From contig CAAGIT010000074.1 of the NCBI GenBank assembly GCA_900769995.1, positions 1 through 6,427 on the forward strand: DNA of 6,427 nt, read 5' to 3'. Both the position numbers and the translations under genes were made by a program. Within the stretch, counting starts at the first letter, position 1. The number at the start of each line of letters is the position of its first letter. This document shows, one piece after another, positions 1 to 6,237 of this stretch. Origin of the DNA: an uncultured Oscillospiraceae bacterium (GTDB lineage: Bacteria > Bacillota > Clostridia > Oscillospirales > Oscillospiraceae). Below the pieces are notes generated by a model. The model searched no databases, was not told the DNA's origin, and saw only the letters and a program-made list of their open reading frames with translations.

Positions 1-492
1 CAAAAGCTGCCCAAGGACAGCCAAACGGGGATCAGCTTCAGGACGGCAGCTACACGCGCCGTCGTTCAGATTCTTGCCGCAGCGGAAGCACAGACCCTTG
101 CAGTCGGGCTTGCACAGAAGCTTAGAATCCATATTCAGCACGAAAGCGGTCGTCAGGATCTCATCCATATCCGCCGTATCATCGTCCAGCAGGAAGGTCC
201 ATTCGTCTGCCTCATCCTCATTTTGCAGCTCGGCCGTGAGCACCGCGTGCACCGGGATGGCGATCTTTCGCTCAAATTCTGCGGCACAGCGGTCACAGAC
301 TCCGTGCAGCACGGTTTGCAGCTCTGCTTCCATCAGCAGCACATCCGCCGTGTTCTTGACCGTCCCTTTTGCAAGGACAGGCTCCTGCACCGGATAGCCC
401 GAACCGAATTGCAGATCGCGTAAATCGAGCGAGGTTTCAAACGGAAGCACGCTGTCCGGCGTTTGCATAATTTTCGATAACCTTAACAGCAT
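1..492 (-). CDS. yceD: DUF177/YceD family protein (large-subunit rRNA accumulation factor), 3' end cut by window edge
   Basis: This gene has 164 codons from ATG at 492 down to base 1, with no stop, so only a few C-terminal codons should be missing. Family features seen: VCDRC at residues 65-69, a Cys-rich C-terminal section (Cys 127, 131, 135, 138, 147, 149, including LCFRCGKNL), and the closing DPRLAVLGQLL. Known of the family: YceD (DUF177) is needed for normal 23S rRNA accumulation, acts in the cytoplasm, and usually lies directly upstream of rpmF (ribosomal protein L32), which would be just outside the window. The Cys cluster suggests zinc binding, which is inference. The start is supported by AGGGG (499-503), 6 nt before the ATG; an internal Met at residue 9 lacks such a site. 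A perfect-consensus promoter lies about 34 nt upstream. The pseudouridine synthase gene is divergent from it. The family call is confident; the exact molecular function is not established. Confidence 0.9.
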   Translation of the reverse strand, partial: MLLRLSKIMQTPDSVLPFETSLDLRDLQFGSGYPVQEPVLAKGTVKNTADVLLMEAELQTVLHGVCDRCAAEFERKIAIPVHAVLTAELQNEDEADEWTFLLDDDTADMDEILTTAFVLNMDSKLLCKPDCKGLCFRCGKNLNDGACSCRPEADPRLAVLGQLL

Positions 493-525
493 AGCAATCC
501 CCTGTTCAATAGTCGTGCAGGGAAT

Positions 526-554
526 ATTATAGCGGGTGTTTCCGCATTTGTCAA
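526..554 (-). promoter_or_regulatory. Consensus sigma-A promoter for the YceD gene
   Basis: Read on the minus strand, TTGACA (554-549), a 17-bp spacer and TATAAT (531-526) match the housekeeping consensus at all 12 positions with optimal spacing. The bases just upstream of the -35 (555-580) are A-tract rich on this strand, like an UP element. Transcription would start near 519, giving a leader of about 27 nt before the ATG at 492. This implies strong constitutive expression, which fits an operon expected to continue into ribosomal protein L32. Confidence 0.88.
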
Positions 555-586
555 ATGCTTTTTTGATTTTTTTGCTTAAAAAACGC

Positions 587-645
587 TTGACTTTCGCATT
601 TTTCTGCCGCATAGTATATTGAGAGCGTACCCGAGGGCCTATAAA
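587..645 (+). promoter_or_regulatory. Candidate promoter(s) for the pseudouridine synthase gene
   Basis: Two weaker plus-strand candidates lie between the AT-rich tract and the gene. The first has TTGACT at 587-592 with CATAGT at 610-615 (17-bp spacer) or TAGTAT at 612-617 (19-bp spacer). The second has TTGAGA at 619-624 and TATAAA at 640-645, with a short 15-bp spacer. Either would give a leader of roughly 25-55 nt. Sequence alone does not decide between them. The T/A-rich tract (560-583) sits between this -35 and that of the divergent YceD promoter, so both units may share it. Confidence 0.45.
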
Positions 646-676
646 TCCACATACCGAGCGTTTTGCGGAGGTTTTC

Positions 677-1648
677 ATGAAAGAATTTAACATCGGAAAG
701 AATGATGCCGGTCAGCGGCTTGACCGTTTTTTGGCCAAGGCTGTGCCGCTGCTGCCCGCATCCCTGGCGCAGAAATATATCCGGCTGAAACGCATCAAAC
801 GCAACAACGCCCGTGCCAACCGCGACGACCGTTTGGTGGAGGGCGATGTCCTGCAATTATATATCAACGACGAATTTTTCGACACACCCTCTGCGGAAAA
901 CGGCTATCTGACCGTTTCCGTACCGAAGCTGAACATTGTGTTTGAAAATGAGCATCTGATTTTGGTCGATAAAAAGCCCGGTGTCGCCGTGCATCCGCAC
1001 GATGGCGCGGAATACGGCAAAACGCTGATCGACCACATCCAAGCCTATCTCTATGCCAAACGTGAATGGCGGCCGCGGGAGGAGCACGCCTTTACACCTG
1101 CTCTTTGCAACCGCATCGACCGCAACACCGGCGGCATCGTCATTGCCGCAAAAACCGCCGAGGCTCTGCGGATCATGAACCAGAAAATCAAGGATCGCGA
1201 GCTGGACAAGCGGTATTTGGCGATCGTGGAGGGTGTGCCGAAGCAAAAAAGCGGCATTCTGCGCGGCTATTTGTTCAAGGATGCAGTGAAAAACCGCGTT
1301 TTTGTCACAGATTCTCCGCAAAAAGGTTCGAAATCCTGTGAAACCCGCTACACCGTCCTCGACAGCCGCAACGGACTGTCGCTTGTGGAATGTGAGCTGA
1401 TTACCGGCAGAACGCACCAAATTCGCGCCCAATTTGCCCACGCGGGTCATCCCCTGCTCGGTGACGGCAAATACGGTAAATTGGACAAGCGTTACGATCG
1501 AAAATATCAAGCGCTCTATTCCTATCGTCTGCACTTCTGCTTTACGACGGACGCAGGCTGTCTGGAGGAACTCAACGGACGCTCCTTCCGCGTCAATACC
1601 GTTGATTTTGTCAGCGAATATTTTCCCAACGCCCATTTGCCCGAATAA
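677..1648 (+). CDS. RluA-family 23S rRNA pseudouridine synthase (RluC/RluD-like)
   Basis: The 323-aa protein has the full RluC/RluD layout. An N-terminal S4 RNA-binding domain (about residues 10-63, starting DAGQRLDRFLA) is followed by the catalytic domain. Motif II is NRIDRNTGG at 145-153, where D148 is the expected nucleophilic aspartate. DKRYLAIVEG (177-186) holds the conserved Tyr, and GRTHQIR (244-250) followed by HPLLGDGKYG is motif III. Such enzymes isomerise specific uridines to pseudouridine in 23S rRNA during 50S assembly. The target site cannot be read from the sequence. Asn replaces the His of the classic HRLDR motif, as I recall from many Clostridia homologues, so activity is expected. 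GGAGG (667-671), 5 nt before the ATG, fixes the start. The gene stands alone: it is divergent from YceD and ends in a hairpin shared with the convergent lipoprotein gene. Confidence 0.93.
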   Translation: MKEFNIGKNDAGQRLDRFLAKAVPLLPASLAQKYIRLKRIKRNNARANRDDRLVEGDVLQLYINDEFFDTPSAENGYLTVSVPKLNIVFENEHLILVDKKPGVAVHPHDGAEYGKTLIDHIQAYLYAKREWRPREEHAFTPALCNRIDRNTGGIVIAAKTAEALRIMNQKIKDRELDKRYLAIVEGVPKQKSGILRGYLFKDAVKNRVFVTDSPQKGSKSCETRYTVLDSRNGLSLVECELITGRTHQIRAQFAHAGHPLLGDGKYGKLDKRYDRKYQALYSYRLHFCFTTDAGCLEELNGRSFRVNTVDFVSEYFPNAHLPE

Positions 1649-1650
1649 CC

Positions 1651-1686
1651 CGAACCCCCGAAAACCGTGCGGTTTTCGGGGGTTCG
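1651..1686. terminator. Perfect 16-bp hairpin between convergent genes, probably a bidirectional terminator
   Basis: CGAACCCCCGAAAACC (1651-1666) and its exact reverse complement (1671-1686) enclose a GTGC loop (1667-1670). The hairpin begins 2 nt after the synthase stop and ends 12 nt from the stop of the convergent lipoprotein gene, filling most of the 50-nt gap. Neither strand has a clear U-tract after the stem; the plus strand continues ATCTTCC. It is therefore not a textbook intrinsic terminator. It could end transcription by strength alone, by a factor, or act as a 3'-end stabiliser for both mRNAs. Confidence 0.75.
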
Positions 1687-1698
1687 ATCTTCCGGAGC

Positions 1699-2916
1699 CT
1701 ATCCGTAAATGCTGCCGCTGACGCCCAACTCAGCGCCGACGGTATTCAGGTCTGCGCCTGTGTACCATTCCGGATAGAGGAGCTTTCCAAAATAAATCTG
1801 ATAGTAAAGCGTCTGGGCAGCGCTGCCGTAAACCGCCGAGCTTGGCACGACAAGAATGTAGTAGCCCGGGAAGCGAGCGGCCATGGCGCTGTATGCCGCG
1901 CCGGCACTGCCCATGTCGCTGATCACCTTGACGATCACATCGGGATTCTTTTCATAAACCCATTCGTCCGTCACATTCATATCCTCTCGATACTGCGCTA
2001 CGTTGAAGGAGCCGGTTGCCGAGATCAGTGAACAGTAATTCGTTGTGATGTAGTCCGTGTCAAATTCCAGATAAACAGAGCGCTGTTGGCAGGAATATAC
2101 CTGCTGGGTCGTGTTCTCCAGGAAGAATGACCAGTAATCAAACGGGTTGTAGCTCCAATGCGCATAGAGGTATTGCGTTGCCGCACCCGTAAAAATATCC
2201 GTGGCTTGCACGGCATTGCCGCCTTCTGCTGCGGTATACCAACCGACAAAGTCATAGCCGCGGCGAATGGGAACGGGCAGCTCTCCATAAGGATCTCCGG
2301 AGCAAACCAAACGCTCGGCATCCTCCGAGGCCAGGCGGCCGCCGTTGGGATCAAATATCACCGCATAGGAGGAACGGGCTGACCAATGTGCATAGAGGGT
2401 GTGATCCTCCGTTGCGGTCACGACGGAGGCGGCATCCACACGCGTTCCGCCGTTTTTCCTGTCATACCACCCGGTGAAAGTAAAACCGCTGCGTTCGGCC
2501 ACAGGAAGGCTGCCATAGGCAGTCCCCACCTGCACAACAAGGCTCTCTTGCGGGCAGGTGCCTTTATTCGCATCGAGAGTCACCGTGACCTCGATCGCCT
2601 CTTCAGGCTCCGTCGGCTCTGTGGATGGTTCTGTTGCACCGCCCTCGGCAGGCGTGCTCTCCTGCACCGGCGGTGCGGAAGGCGAAATACCCTCCGGCGG
2701 TTCTGTCGATGGCTCCGGTTCCTCCGAGGGTTCCGTTATGGTTTCCTCTGGAGCCTCCGTTGTGGGTTCCGTCGGAGCTTCTGTCGGCTCCGTCACAGGC
2801 GTTTCCTGCAAATAGGTTTCATACACAACCTGCTCTGCGTCACGCATAATTCTGTGGCGGCATCCACACAGCAAAAACAGCAACAGCAGTGCGAAAACAA
2901 GAAGAAGTCGTTTCAT
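1699..2916 (-). CDS. Surface lipoprotein: Pro/Glu/Thr stalk, two InlB B-repeats, C-lobe of a class III substrate-binding protein
   Basis: The product is 405 aa. Residues 1-19 form a lipoprotein signal peptide (KR, Leu-rich core, lipobox LCGC with Cys19 as lipidation site), so it should be anchored on the outer face of the membrane. Residues 37-108 are a TEP/PTE-rich stalk likely to span the wall. Two InlB B-repeat/Listeria-Bacteroides repeats follow (about 110-179 and 183-255), each with a GW(Y) turn and a YAHWS ending. The last 150 residues resemble the C-terminal half of siderophore/metal-type ABC binding proteins: ATGSFNVA (300-307), an EWVYEKNPDVIV segment (318-329) and FGKLLYPEWY (376-385). 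No N-terminal binding lobe is evident. The start at 2916 is chosen over an upstream ATG at 3006 because AGGAGG (2923-2928) lies 6 nt ahead and the signal peptide begins here. It is the last gene of the MoxR operon, 10 nt after its neighbour. Ligand and partner are unknown; the C-lobe assignment comes from pattern reading only. Confidence 0.85.
   Translation of the reverse strand: MKRLLLVFALLLLFLLCGCRHRIMRDAEQVVYETYLQETPVTEPTEAPTEPTTEAPEETITEPSEEPEPSTEPPEGISPSAPPVQESTPAEGGATEPSTEPTEPEEAIEVTVTLDANKGTCPQESLVVQVGTAYGSLPVAERSGFTFTGWYDRKNGGTRVDAASVVTATEDHTLYAHWSARSSYAVIFDPNGGRLASEDAERLVCSGDPYGELPVPIRRGYDFVGWYTAAEGGNAVQATDIFTGAATQYLYAHWSYNPFDYWSFFLENTTQQVYSCQQRSVYLEFDTDYITTNYCSLISATGSFNVAQYREDMNVTDEWVYEKNPDVIVKVISDMGSAGAAYSAMAARFPGYYILVVPSSAVYGSAAQTLYYQIYFGKLLYPEWYTGADLNTVGAELGVSGSIYG
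2152..2589 (-). repeat. Tandem pair of InlB B-repeat (Listeria-Bacteroides repeat) modules inside the lipoprotein
   Basis: At the protein level two modules of about 70 residues follow one another. Each starts with a beta-strand and DANKG or DPNGG, then YG(S/E)LPV, GF/GY, GWY, a GG turn, and ends in LYAHWS. The DNA copies are diverged, so this is an old duplication, not a recent one. In other Firmicutes surface proteins these modules act as small beta-grasp-like spacers, possibly in adhesion. Confidence 0.85.
2593..2808 (-). repeat. Low-complexity Pro/Glu/Thr-rich coding stretch (lipoprotein stalk)
   Basis: Residues 37-108 of the lipoprotein are almost entirely Thr, Glu, Pro, Ser and Ala in degenerate TEP(T/S) units, with few hydrophobic residues and no Cys. 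Such acidic Pro-rich segments usually form extended, unstructured stalks. The DNA units are imperfect, although repeat-length variation between strains would be plausible. Confidence 0.8.
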
Positions 2917-2926
2917 GTTCTGCCTC

Positions 2927-4045
2927 CTATAGGCAAAGCCGATATTGAATGCGCAGCCGCTCCCGTCCGGTGGCATCGCGCCAAACCTCCTGCTCCACCC
3001 GCGCAAGATACTCCGCCATTTGTGTGCGCTGGGTGTCTGTCAGGACATGATCGCTGTATGCCGCCTCCAGCCAGAGCGCGGTGATCTCCTGCGGCGGCTC
3101 GGAAGGCTTCAGACGGAGCCATTTTTGGCTGTGCAGATACATGGCTCGGATCGCAGCCGCGGCATCGGGATCGTCCATGCCGGCTCTGTTTTGCGTCCGC
3201 TTTTTCTTCGCGCGATCTTTCAGTACAGCCGGCACAAAAAGAAGCAGAAGCGTGATCAGCAGCAGCACGATAAACAGGACATTGACTGTTTTCTCGGAGA
3301 CAGCCTGGTTCGGCTGAAATTCCTGCGGCGGTGAAGGCGTTTGCTCTGTCTGCGGGATCTCAATGCTTTCCGGTGTGCGTTCATAGAAAATGCTGTGCAA
3401 GGCAAGGCGATCGCGTGCCTGCTCATCCCAACCGGAAATACGGACGCTGGGTTCCGGTGCAAGGAGGGTCACACAGAGTGCAAGCAGGCCCGTCAGAAAG
3501 AGTGCCGACAGTGCGTGCAGCCAGAGCCGTTCCCGGGGAAGCACATACAGCAGGCTCGCCAGCAGAGGCAGCAGCAGCCAGAGGGTCTGCGGCGTCACGC
3601 CGAAATAGGCCTGCATAAGCAGCAGAAGCGTAAGCAGAGCACCTTTGCAGCGAAGAAGAAGCGCCGTTGTCAGGGAGAGAACGGCAAGCCCCTCCCACAG
3701 AGCACCACTGCTTTCGGCAACGGGATAATAGTCATATTCGTATGATTGACAGCTTTCACTGATGGTAAACATCCGATTGGCAAGAATCTTAAAGCCCTCT
3801 GTCACAGTGGTAAAGCGAAGCACAAAGAATGCGAATACCAGCACAAAGAGCGCAGGAACGCACCATTTCTTTGCTTTTTGGGGAAGAAAGGCAAGTGCCA
3901 GAAGCGGGAGCAGTCCGAGAAAGGAGATCGGCAAAAACAGCTCCAACGTGCCGGACACAGCGCACCAAAAGGCAGCAAAGAAGATGGCAGGGCGGAGCTT
4001 CTCGAGAAGGGTGGTTCTTTGCGAAATTTCAAAATGAAGCTCCAT
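2927..4045 (-). CDS. Eight-helix membrane protein with TgpA-like topology but no transglutaminase domain
   Basis: The product is 372 aa. Hydrophobic segments lie at about 18-38, 40-54, 61-78, 115-132, 135-150, 153-169, 173-195 and 254-274. Positive clusters (QKAKK 56-60, RCK 132-134, PRER 170-173, KDRAKKKR 276-283) all fall on the predicted cytoplasmic side. An acidic, Pro-rich outside segment (196-253) links helices 7 and 8, and a soluble cytoplasmic tail (276-372) contains EAAYSDHVLTD. In MoxR-DUF58 operons the third gene is often a TgpA/DUF3488 transglutaminase with N-terminal helices, an outside transglutaminase core, one more helix and a DUF4129 tail. This protein keeps that order, but 58 residues replace the core and no Cys-His-Asp triad is possible. 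That equivalence is inference. The start at 4045 is set by GGAGGT (4052-4057), 6 nt upstream; the upstream stop is 2 nt away, so translation is probably coupled. An upstream ATG at 4150 would run deep into DUF58. Confidence 0.82.
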   Translation of the reverse strand: MELHFEISQRTTLLEKLRPAIFFAAFWCAVSGTLELFLPISFLGLLPLLALAFLPQKAKKWCVPALFVLVFAFFVLRFTTVTEGFKILANRMFTISESCQSYEYDYYPVAESSGALWEGLAVLSLTTALLLRCKGALLTLLLLMQAYFGVTPQTLWLLLPLLASLLYVLPRERLWLHALSALFLTGLLALCVTLLAPEPSVRISGWDEQARDRLALHSIFYERTPESIEIPQTEQTPSPPQEFQPNQAVSEKTVNVLFIVLLLITLLLLFVPAVLKDRAKKKRTQNRAGMDDPDAAAAIRAMYLHSQKWLRLKPSEPPQEITALWLEAAYSDHVLTDTQRTQMAEYLARVEQEVWRDATGRERLRIQYRLCL

Positions 4046-4047
4046 GG

Positions 4048-5184
4048 CTACACCTCCAGACGGCACAGGGTTTGTGCGTAATCGGCGCAGCCAAAGGTGA
4101 GAACATAGGTTCCGTCCGGCTGCAGGCCCTCGAAGGCCGTGCTGCCGCACACCAACACGCTTACACGATTTCCGCTGAACAGCTTCTTCACACCGGCAGG
4201 GATCTGCGGCGCAATGACGGCAATGTGCGCAAAGCCGCTATGGGGAGCGATCTCGCTGAACGAATGTGCCACAGAGCCGCTTTCCCCGGAGGGCAAACGG
4301 AGAAGCGCCTCGAGCATCGTGTCGAATTCCGCCTGGGTGGATATGGTTTGCAGCCGAAAGCCTTCCGCCTCCTGCCAGCCGACCTGATGACTGCATCCCT
4401 GAGAAAGCAATGCATGGGAAAGCGAGGCAAAAACCTCCGTCATTGCGTCTGCCGCCGCTGCATCCGCGTTTCCCGCGGTTTCAAACAGCAGCAGAACATC
4501 GTTCACCACAGGCAGTCCAAATTCACGCACCATCGCACGGTCGGTCTTTTCCGACAGCTTCCAGTGGATTTTCCGCAGGGCATCGCCGGGAACATATTCC
4601 CGTACGGCAAAGGTTTCTCCCGGGTCATGGCCGGGGCGGTCGGAAGCATAGATGTTGCTGTCCGGCAGGGCGGAAGCACTGTCCCTGCGCACGATCTCCG
4701 GTTCAAACAATGCGGGAAGCACCGAAAATTCCGCTGCGGCGGAGCAGCTTTTCTTCCGTCCCATCAAGCCAAACAGGTCATAAACCGTCACTTGTGTCAG
4801 CTCCATGCGGATTGTTCCGCAGTGAGGGCAGTCTAAACGGAAGTCCGCCCGGTACTGTTCCCCGGGCATCAGGCTCAAGGCGACAAACCGCGAGGCCTCC
4901 TCCCCTGTGCGCAGATTGCGGCAGGTTAGCTGCACCGATGCCCGAGGCAGAGGCAGCAGACCGTTGTTCCGCAAACGCACACAGCCTGACAGACTTTGGC
5001 CCTTTTCCGCCGTCTTGGCTGCGGAAAGCTCCGCCGATACGCCGCAAAGCAGCGGCAAAAGTCCCACAATGGGCAGCAGGAATACTGCCAAAAGCAGGGA
5101 CAGCGTTCCGGCATTATTTTCAAAGAAGTACAGCAGGGCGGTCAGCAAAAGCGCTGCCACCCATAAGATTCTGCGTTTCCACAT
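4048..5184 (-). CDS. DUF58 domain protein (MoxR partner), membrane-anchored
   Basis: The product is 378 aa. Two N-terminal membrane helices (about 6-20 and 27-47) are followed by a beta-rich region (about 50-130), then YDLFGLM (135-141). The DUF58 signature REYVPGDALRKIHWKLS at 195-211 continues to the MVREF segment ending at 222. A von Willebrand A-like alpha/beta region fills the rest. Known of the family: DUF58 proteins are encoded next to MoxR ATPases and are thought to be their partners or clients at the membrane. The usual metal site (DxSxS type) is not seen at the expected strand, where the sequence reads LLLFETAGN (231-239). The start at 5184 lies 2 nt after the MoxR stop, with no good Shine-Dalgarno site (nearest GGAG about 17 nt away). 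Reinitiation by ribosomes finishing MoxR is the likely mode. An upstream ATG at 5304 would overlap MoxR by about 115 nt and is rejected. Confidence 0.92.
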   Translation of the reverse strand: MWKRRILWVAALLLTALLYFFENNAGTLSLLLAVFLLPIVGLLPLLCGVSAELSAAKTAEKGQSLSGCVRLRNNGLLPLPRASVQLTCRNLRTGEEASRFVALSLMPGEQYRADFRLDCPHCGTIRMELTQVTVYDLFGLMGRKKSCSAAAEFSVLPALFEPEIVRRDSASALPDSNIYASDRPGHDPGETFAVREYVPGDALRKIHWKLSEKTDRAMVREFGLPVVNDVLLLFETAGNADAAAADAMTEVFASLSHALLSQGCSHQVGWQEAEGFRLQTISTQAEFDTMLEALLRLPSGESGSVAHSFSEIAPHSGFAHIAVIAPQIPAGVKKLFSGNRVSVLVCGSTAFEGLQPDGTYVLTFGCADYAQTLCRLEV

Positions 5185-5186
5185 AG

Positions 5187-6122
5187 CTATGCTTTGTAAG
5201 GCTCCGGGGTTTCCTCCAGAAGCTGTTCCAAGACCTGTCGTGCAGTCAGATGGGCGGCTCTTGCCTTCTGACTCAGCAGAATACGGTGGGTACAGACATC
5301 GCAAAACACCTCGCGCACATCCGCAGGAATGACAAAATCCCGCTCACGCAGGAGCGCACAGGCTCGCGCCATTTTGCTCACGGCGATCGCGCCGCGCGGA
5401 CTGATGCCAAGCTCAATGTAGGGATGATTGCGCGAAGCCATCGAAAGATGGGTGATATATTCCAAAATTTTATCCTTCATTGTCACCTCAGCGGCTTCCT
5501 TCTGCTTGCGGAGCAGCTCTTCGCAGGTTGTCGTCTGCTTGATTGCATCCAACGGATTTTTTGTCTGTCTGCCGCGCAGAATCTCCACCTGACCGGCAAA
5601 ATCGGGATAACCGATGGTCAGGCGCACCAGAAAGCGATCCAACTGGGCATGGGGCAAAAGCTGGGTTCCTGCCGCTCCGACATGGTTTTCCGTGGCGATG
5701 ACCAAAAAGGGCGTGGGCAGCGGATAGACCTTTCCGTCTACCGTGACCTGACGCTCCTCCATGGCCTCCAAAAGTGCCGACTGGGTTTTGCTGGAGGTGC
5801 GGTTGATCTCGTCGGCAAGCAGGAGATTTGTGCTGTTCACGATGCCCGGCATATAGCGAAAGTTGCCTGTTTCCCTGTCATACATCGAAAAGCCTACAAT
5901 GTCCGAGGGCAGCACATCCGGCGTAAACTGGATGCGGTGATAGGCTAATCCCAGCACTTTGCCCAGTGCCACGGCAAGGGTGGTCTTACCTACGCCCGGC
6001 ACATCGTCGAGCAGGATGTGACCGTCTGCGAGGATCGCCATCAGCACCTTTTCCACAACCTCTTGCTTGCCGATAATCACACGCTGTATCTGTTCGGAAA
6101 TATCCGCAATGATGTTCTGCAT
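5187..6122 (-). CDS. MoxR-family AAA+ ATPase
   Basis: This 311-aa cytoplasmic ATPase is the usual MoxR length. Walker A is PGVGKTT (42-48), Walker B LLLADEINR (100-108, D104/E105), sensor 1 VIATEN (141-146), the arginine-finger region LDRF (161-164) and sensor 2 SPRG (241-244). A helical lid runs through the C-terminal third. MoxR proteins form ATP-driven hexamers and act as chaperone-like factors on von Willebrand A/DUF58 partners; DUF58 follows here after 2 nt. One stretch departs from the family: residues 146-158 read NHVGAAGTQLLPH, where relatives usually have NP..(E)..EGTYPLPE. ATP-binding residues are intact, so it should be active. The start at 6122 is chosen because AGGTG (6129-6133) lies 6 nt upstream and family homology begins here. 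An upstream ATG at 6341 would read through the promoter region. It is the first gene of the four-gene operon. Confidence 0.95.
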   Translation of the reverse strand: MQNIIADISEQIQRVIIGKQEVVEKVLMAILADGHILLDDVPGVGKTTLAVALGKVLGLAYHRIQFTPDVLPSDIVGFSMYDRETGNFRYMPGIVNSTNLLLADEINRTSSKTQSALLEAMEERQVTVDGKVYPLPTPFLVIATENHVGAAGTQLLPHAQLDRFLVRLTIGYPDFAGQVEILRGRQTKNPLDAIKQTTTCEELLRKQKEAAEVTMKDKILEYITHLSMASRNHPYIELGISPRGAIAVSKMARACALLRERDFVIPADVREVFCDVCTHRILLSQKARAAHLTARQVLEQLLEETPEPYKA

Positions 6123-6155
6123 TTGTTTCACCTGTCTTTTATTTTTTCGGCTTTT

Positions 6156-6184
6156 ATGATACCGTATTTCAACTCTTTCAGCAA
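6156..6184 (-). promoter_or_regulatory. Candidate sigma-A promoter of the MoxR operon
   Basis: On the minus strand, TTGCTG (6184-6179), a 17-bp spacer and TATCAT (6161-6156) form a plausible promoter with a weak -35 and a good -10. Transcription would begin near 6149, about 27 nt before the MoxR ATG. One copy of the CCCCCATGG palindrome directly abuts the -35 box, so regulation at this site is likely. Confidence 0.6.
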
Positions 6185-6236
6185 CCCCCATGGAGGGATA
6201 TTTTCCGACTATTTTCTGAAATATCCCCCATGGGGG
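6185..6236. repeat. Mirror-image pair of palindromic elements between divergent promoters (candidate operator)
   Basis: The right copy holds a perfect 12-bp palindrome, CCCCCATGGGGG (6225-6236). The left copy, CCCCCATGGAGG (6185-6196), has one mismatch, and the centres are exactly 40 bp apart. Each is flanked on the inner side by ATATTT/AAATAT, so reading outward both give AAATATCCC(T)CCATGGGGG, with one extra base on the left, followed by a promoter -35 box. The arms could also pair into one hairpin with a single bulge. The position between two divergent promoters favours a protein-binding site over an RNA terminator. The binding protein is unknown. Confidence 0.75.
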
Positions 6237-6237
6237 C

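Noticed and set aside
551..856. Small minus-strand frame overlapping the start of the synthase and the divergent promoter region
   Set aside because: It has no ribosome binding site, no homology pattern, and covers both promoters.
857..1636. Long open frame on the minus strand opposite the pseudouridine synthase
   Set aside because: It is fully antisense to a gene with clear motifs, has no ribosome binding site or recognisable domain, and is explained by codon bias of the real gene.
2386..3084. Plus-strand open frames opposite the lipoprotein stalk and repeats
   Set aside because: The Arg/Cys/Leu-rich or Ser/Gly/Val-rich low-complexity translations come from reading the TEP repeat backwards; no start signals are present.
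3829..5186. Two long plus-strand open frames (3829-4836 and 4266-5186) across the DUF58 and membrane-protein genes
   Set aside because: Translations are rich in Arg, Pro, Ser and His with no family pattern. They are antisense shadows of well-supported genes.
6185..6236. The paired arms read as a transcription terminator
   Set aside because: Both neighbouring genes point away from it, so no transcript is known to end here, and no U-tract follows. Operator function fits better.
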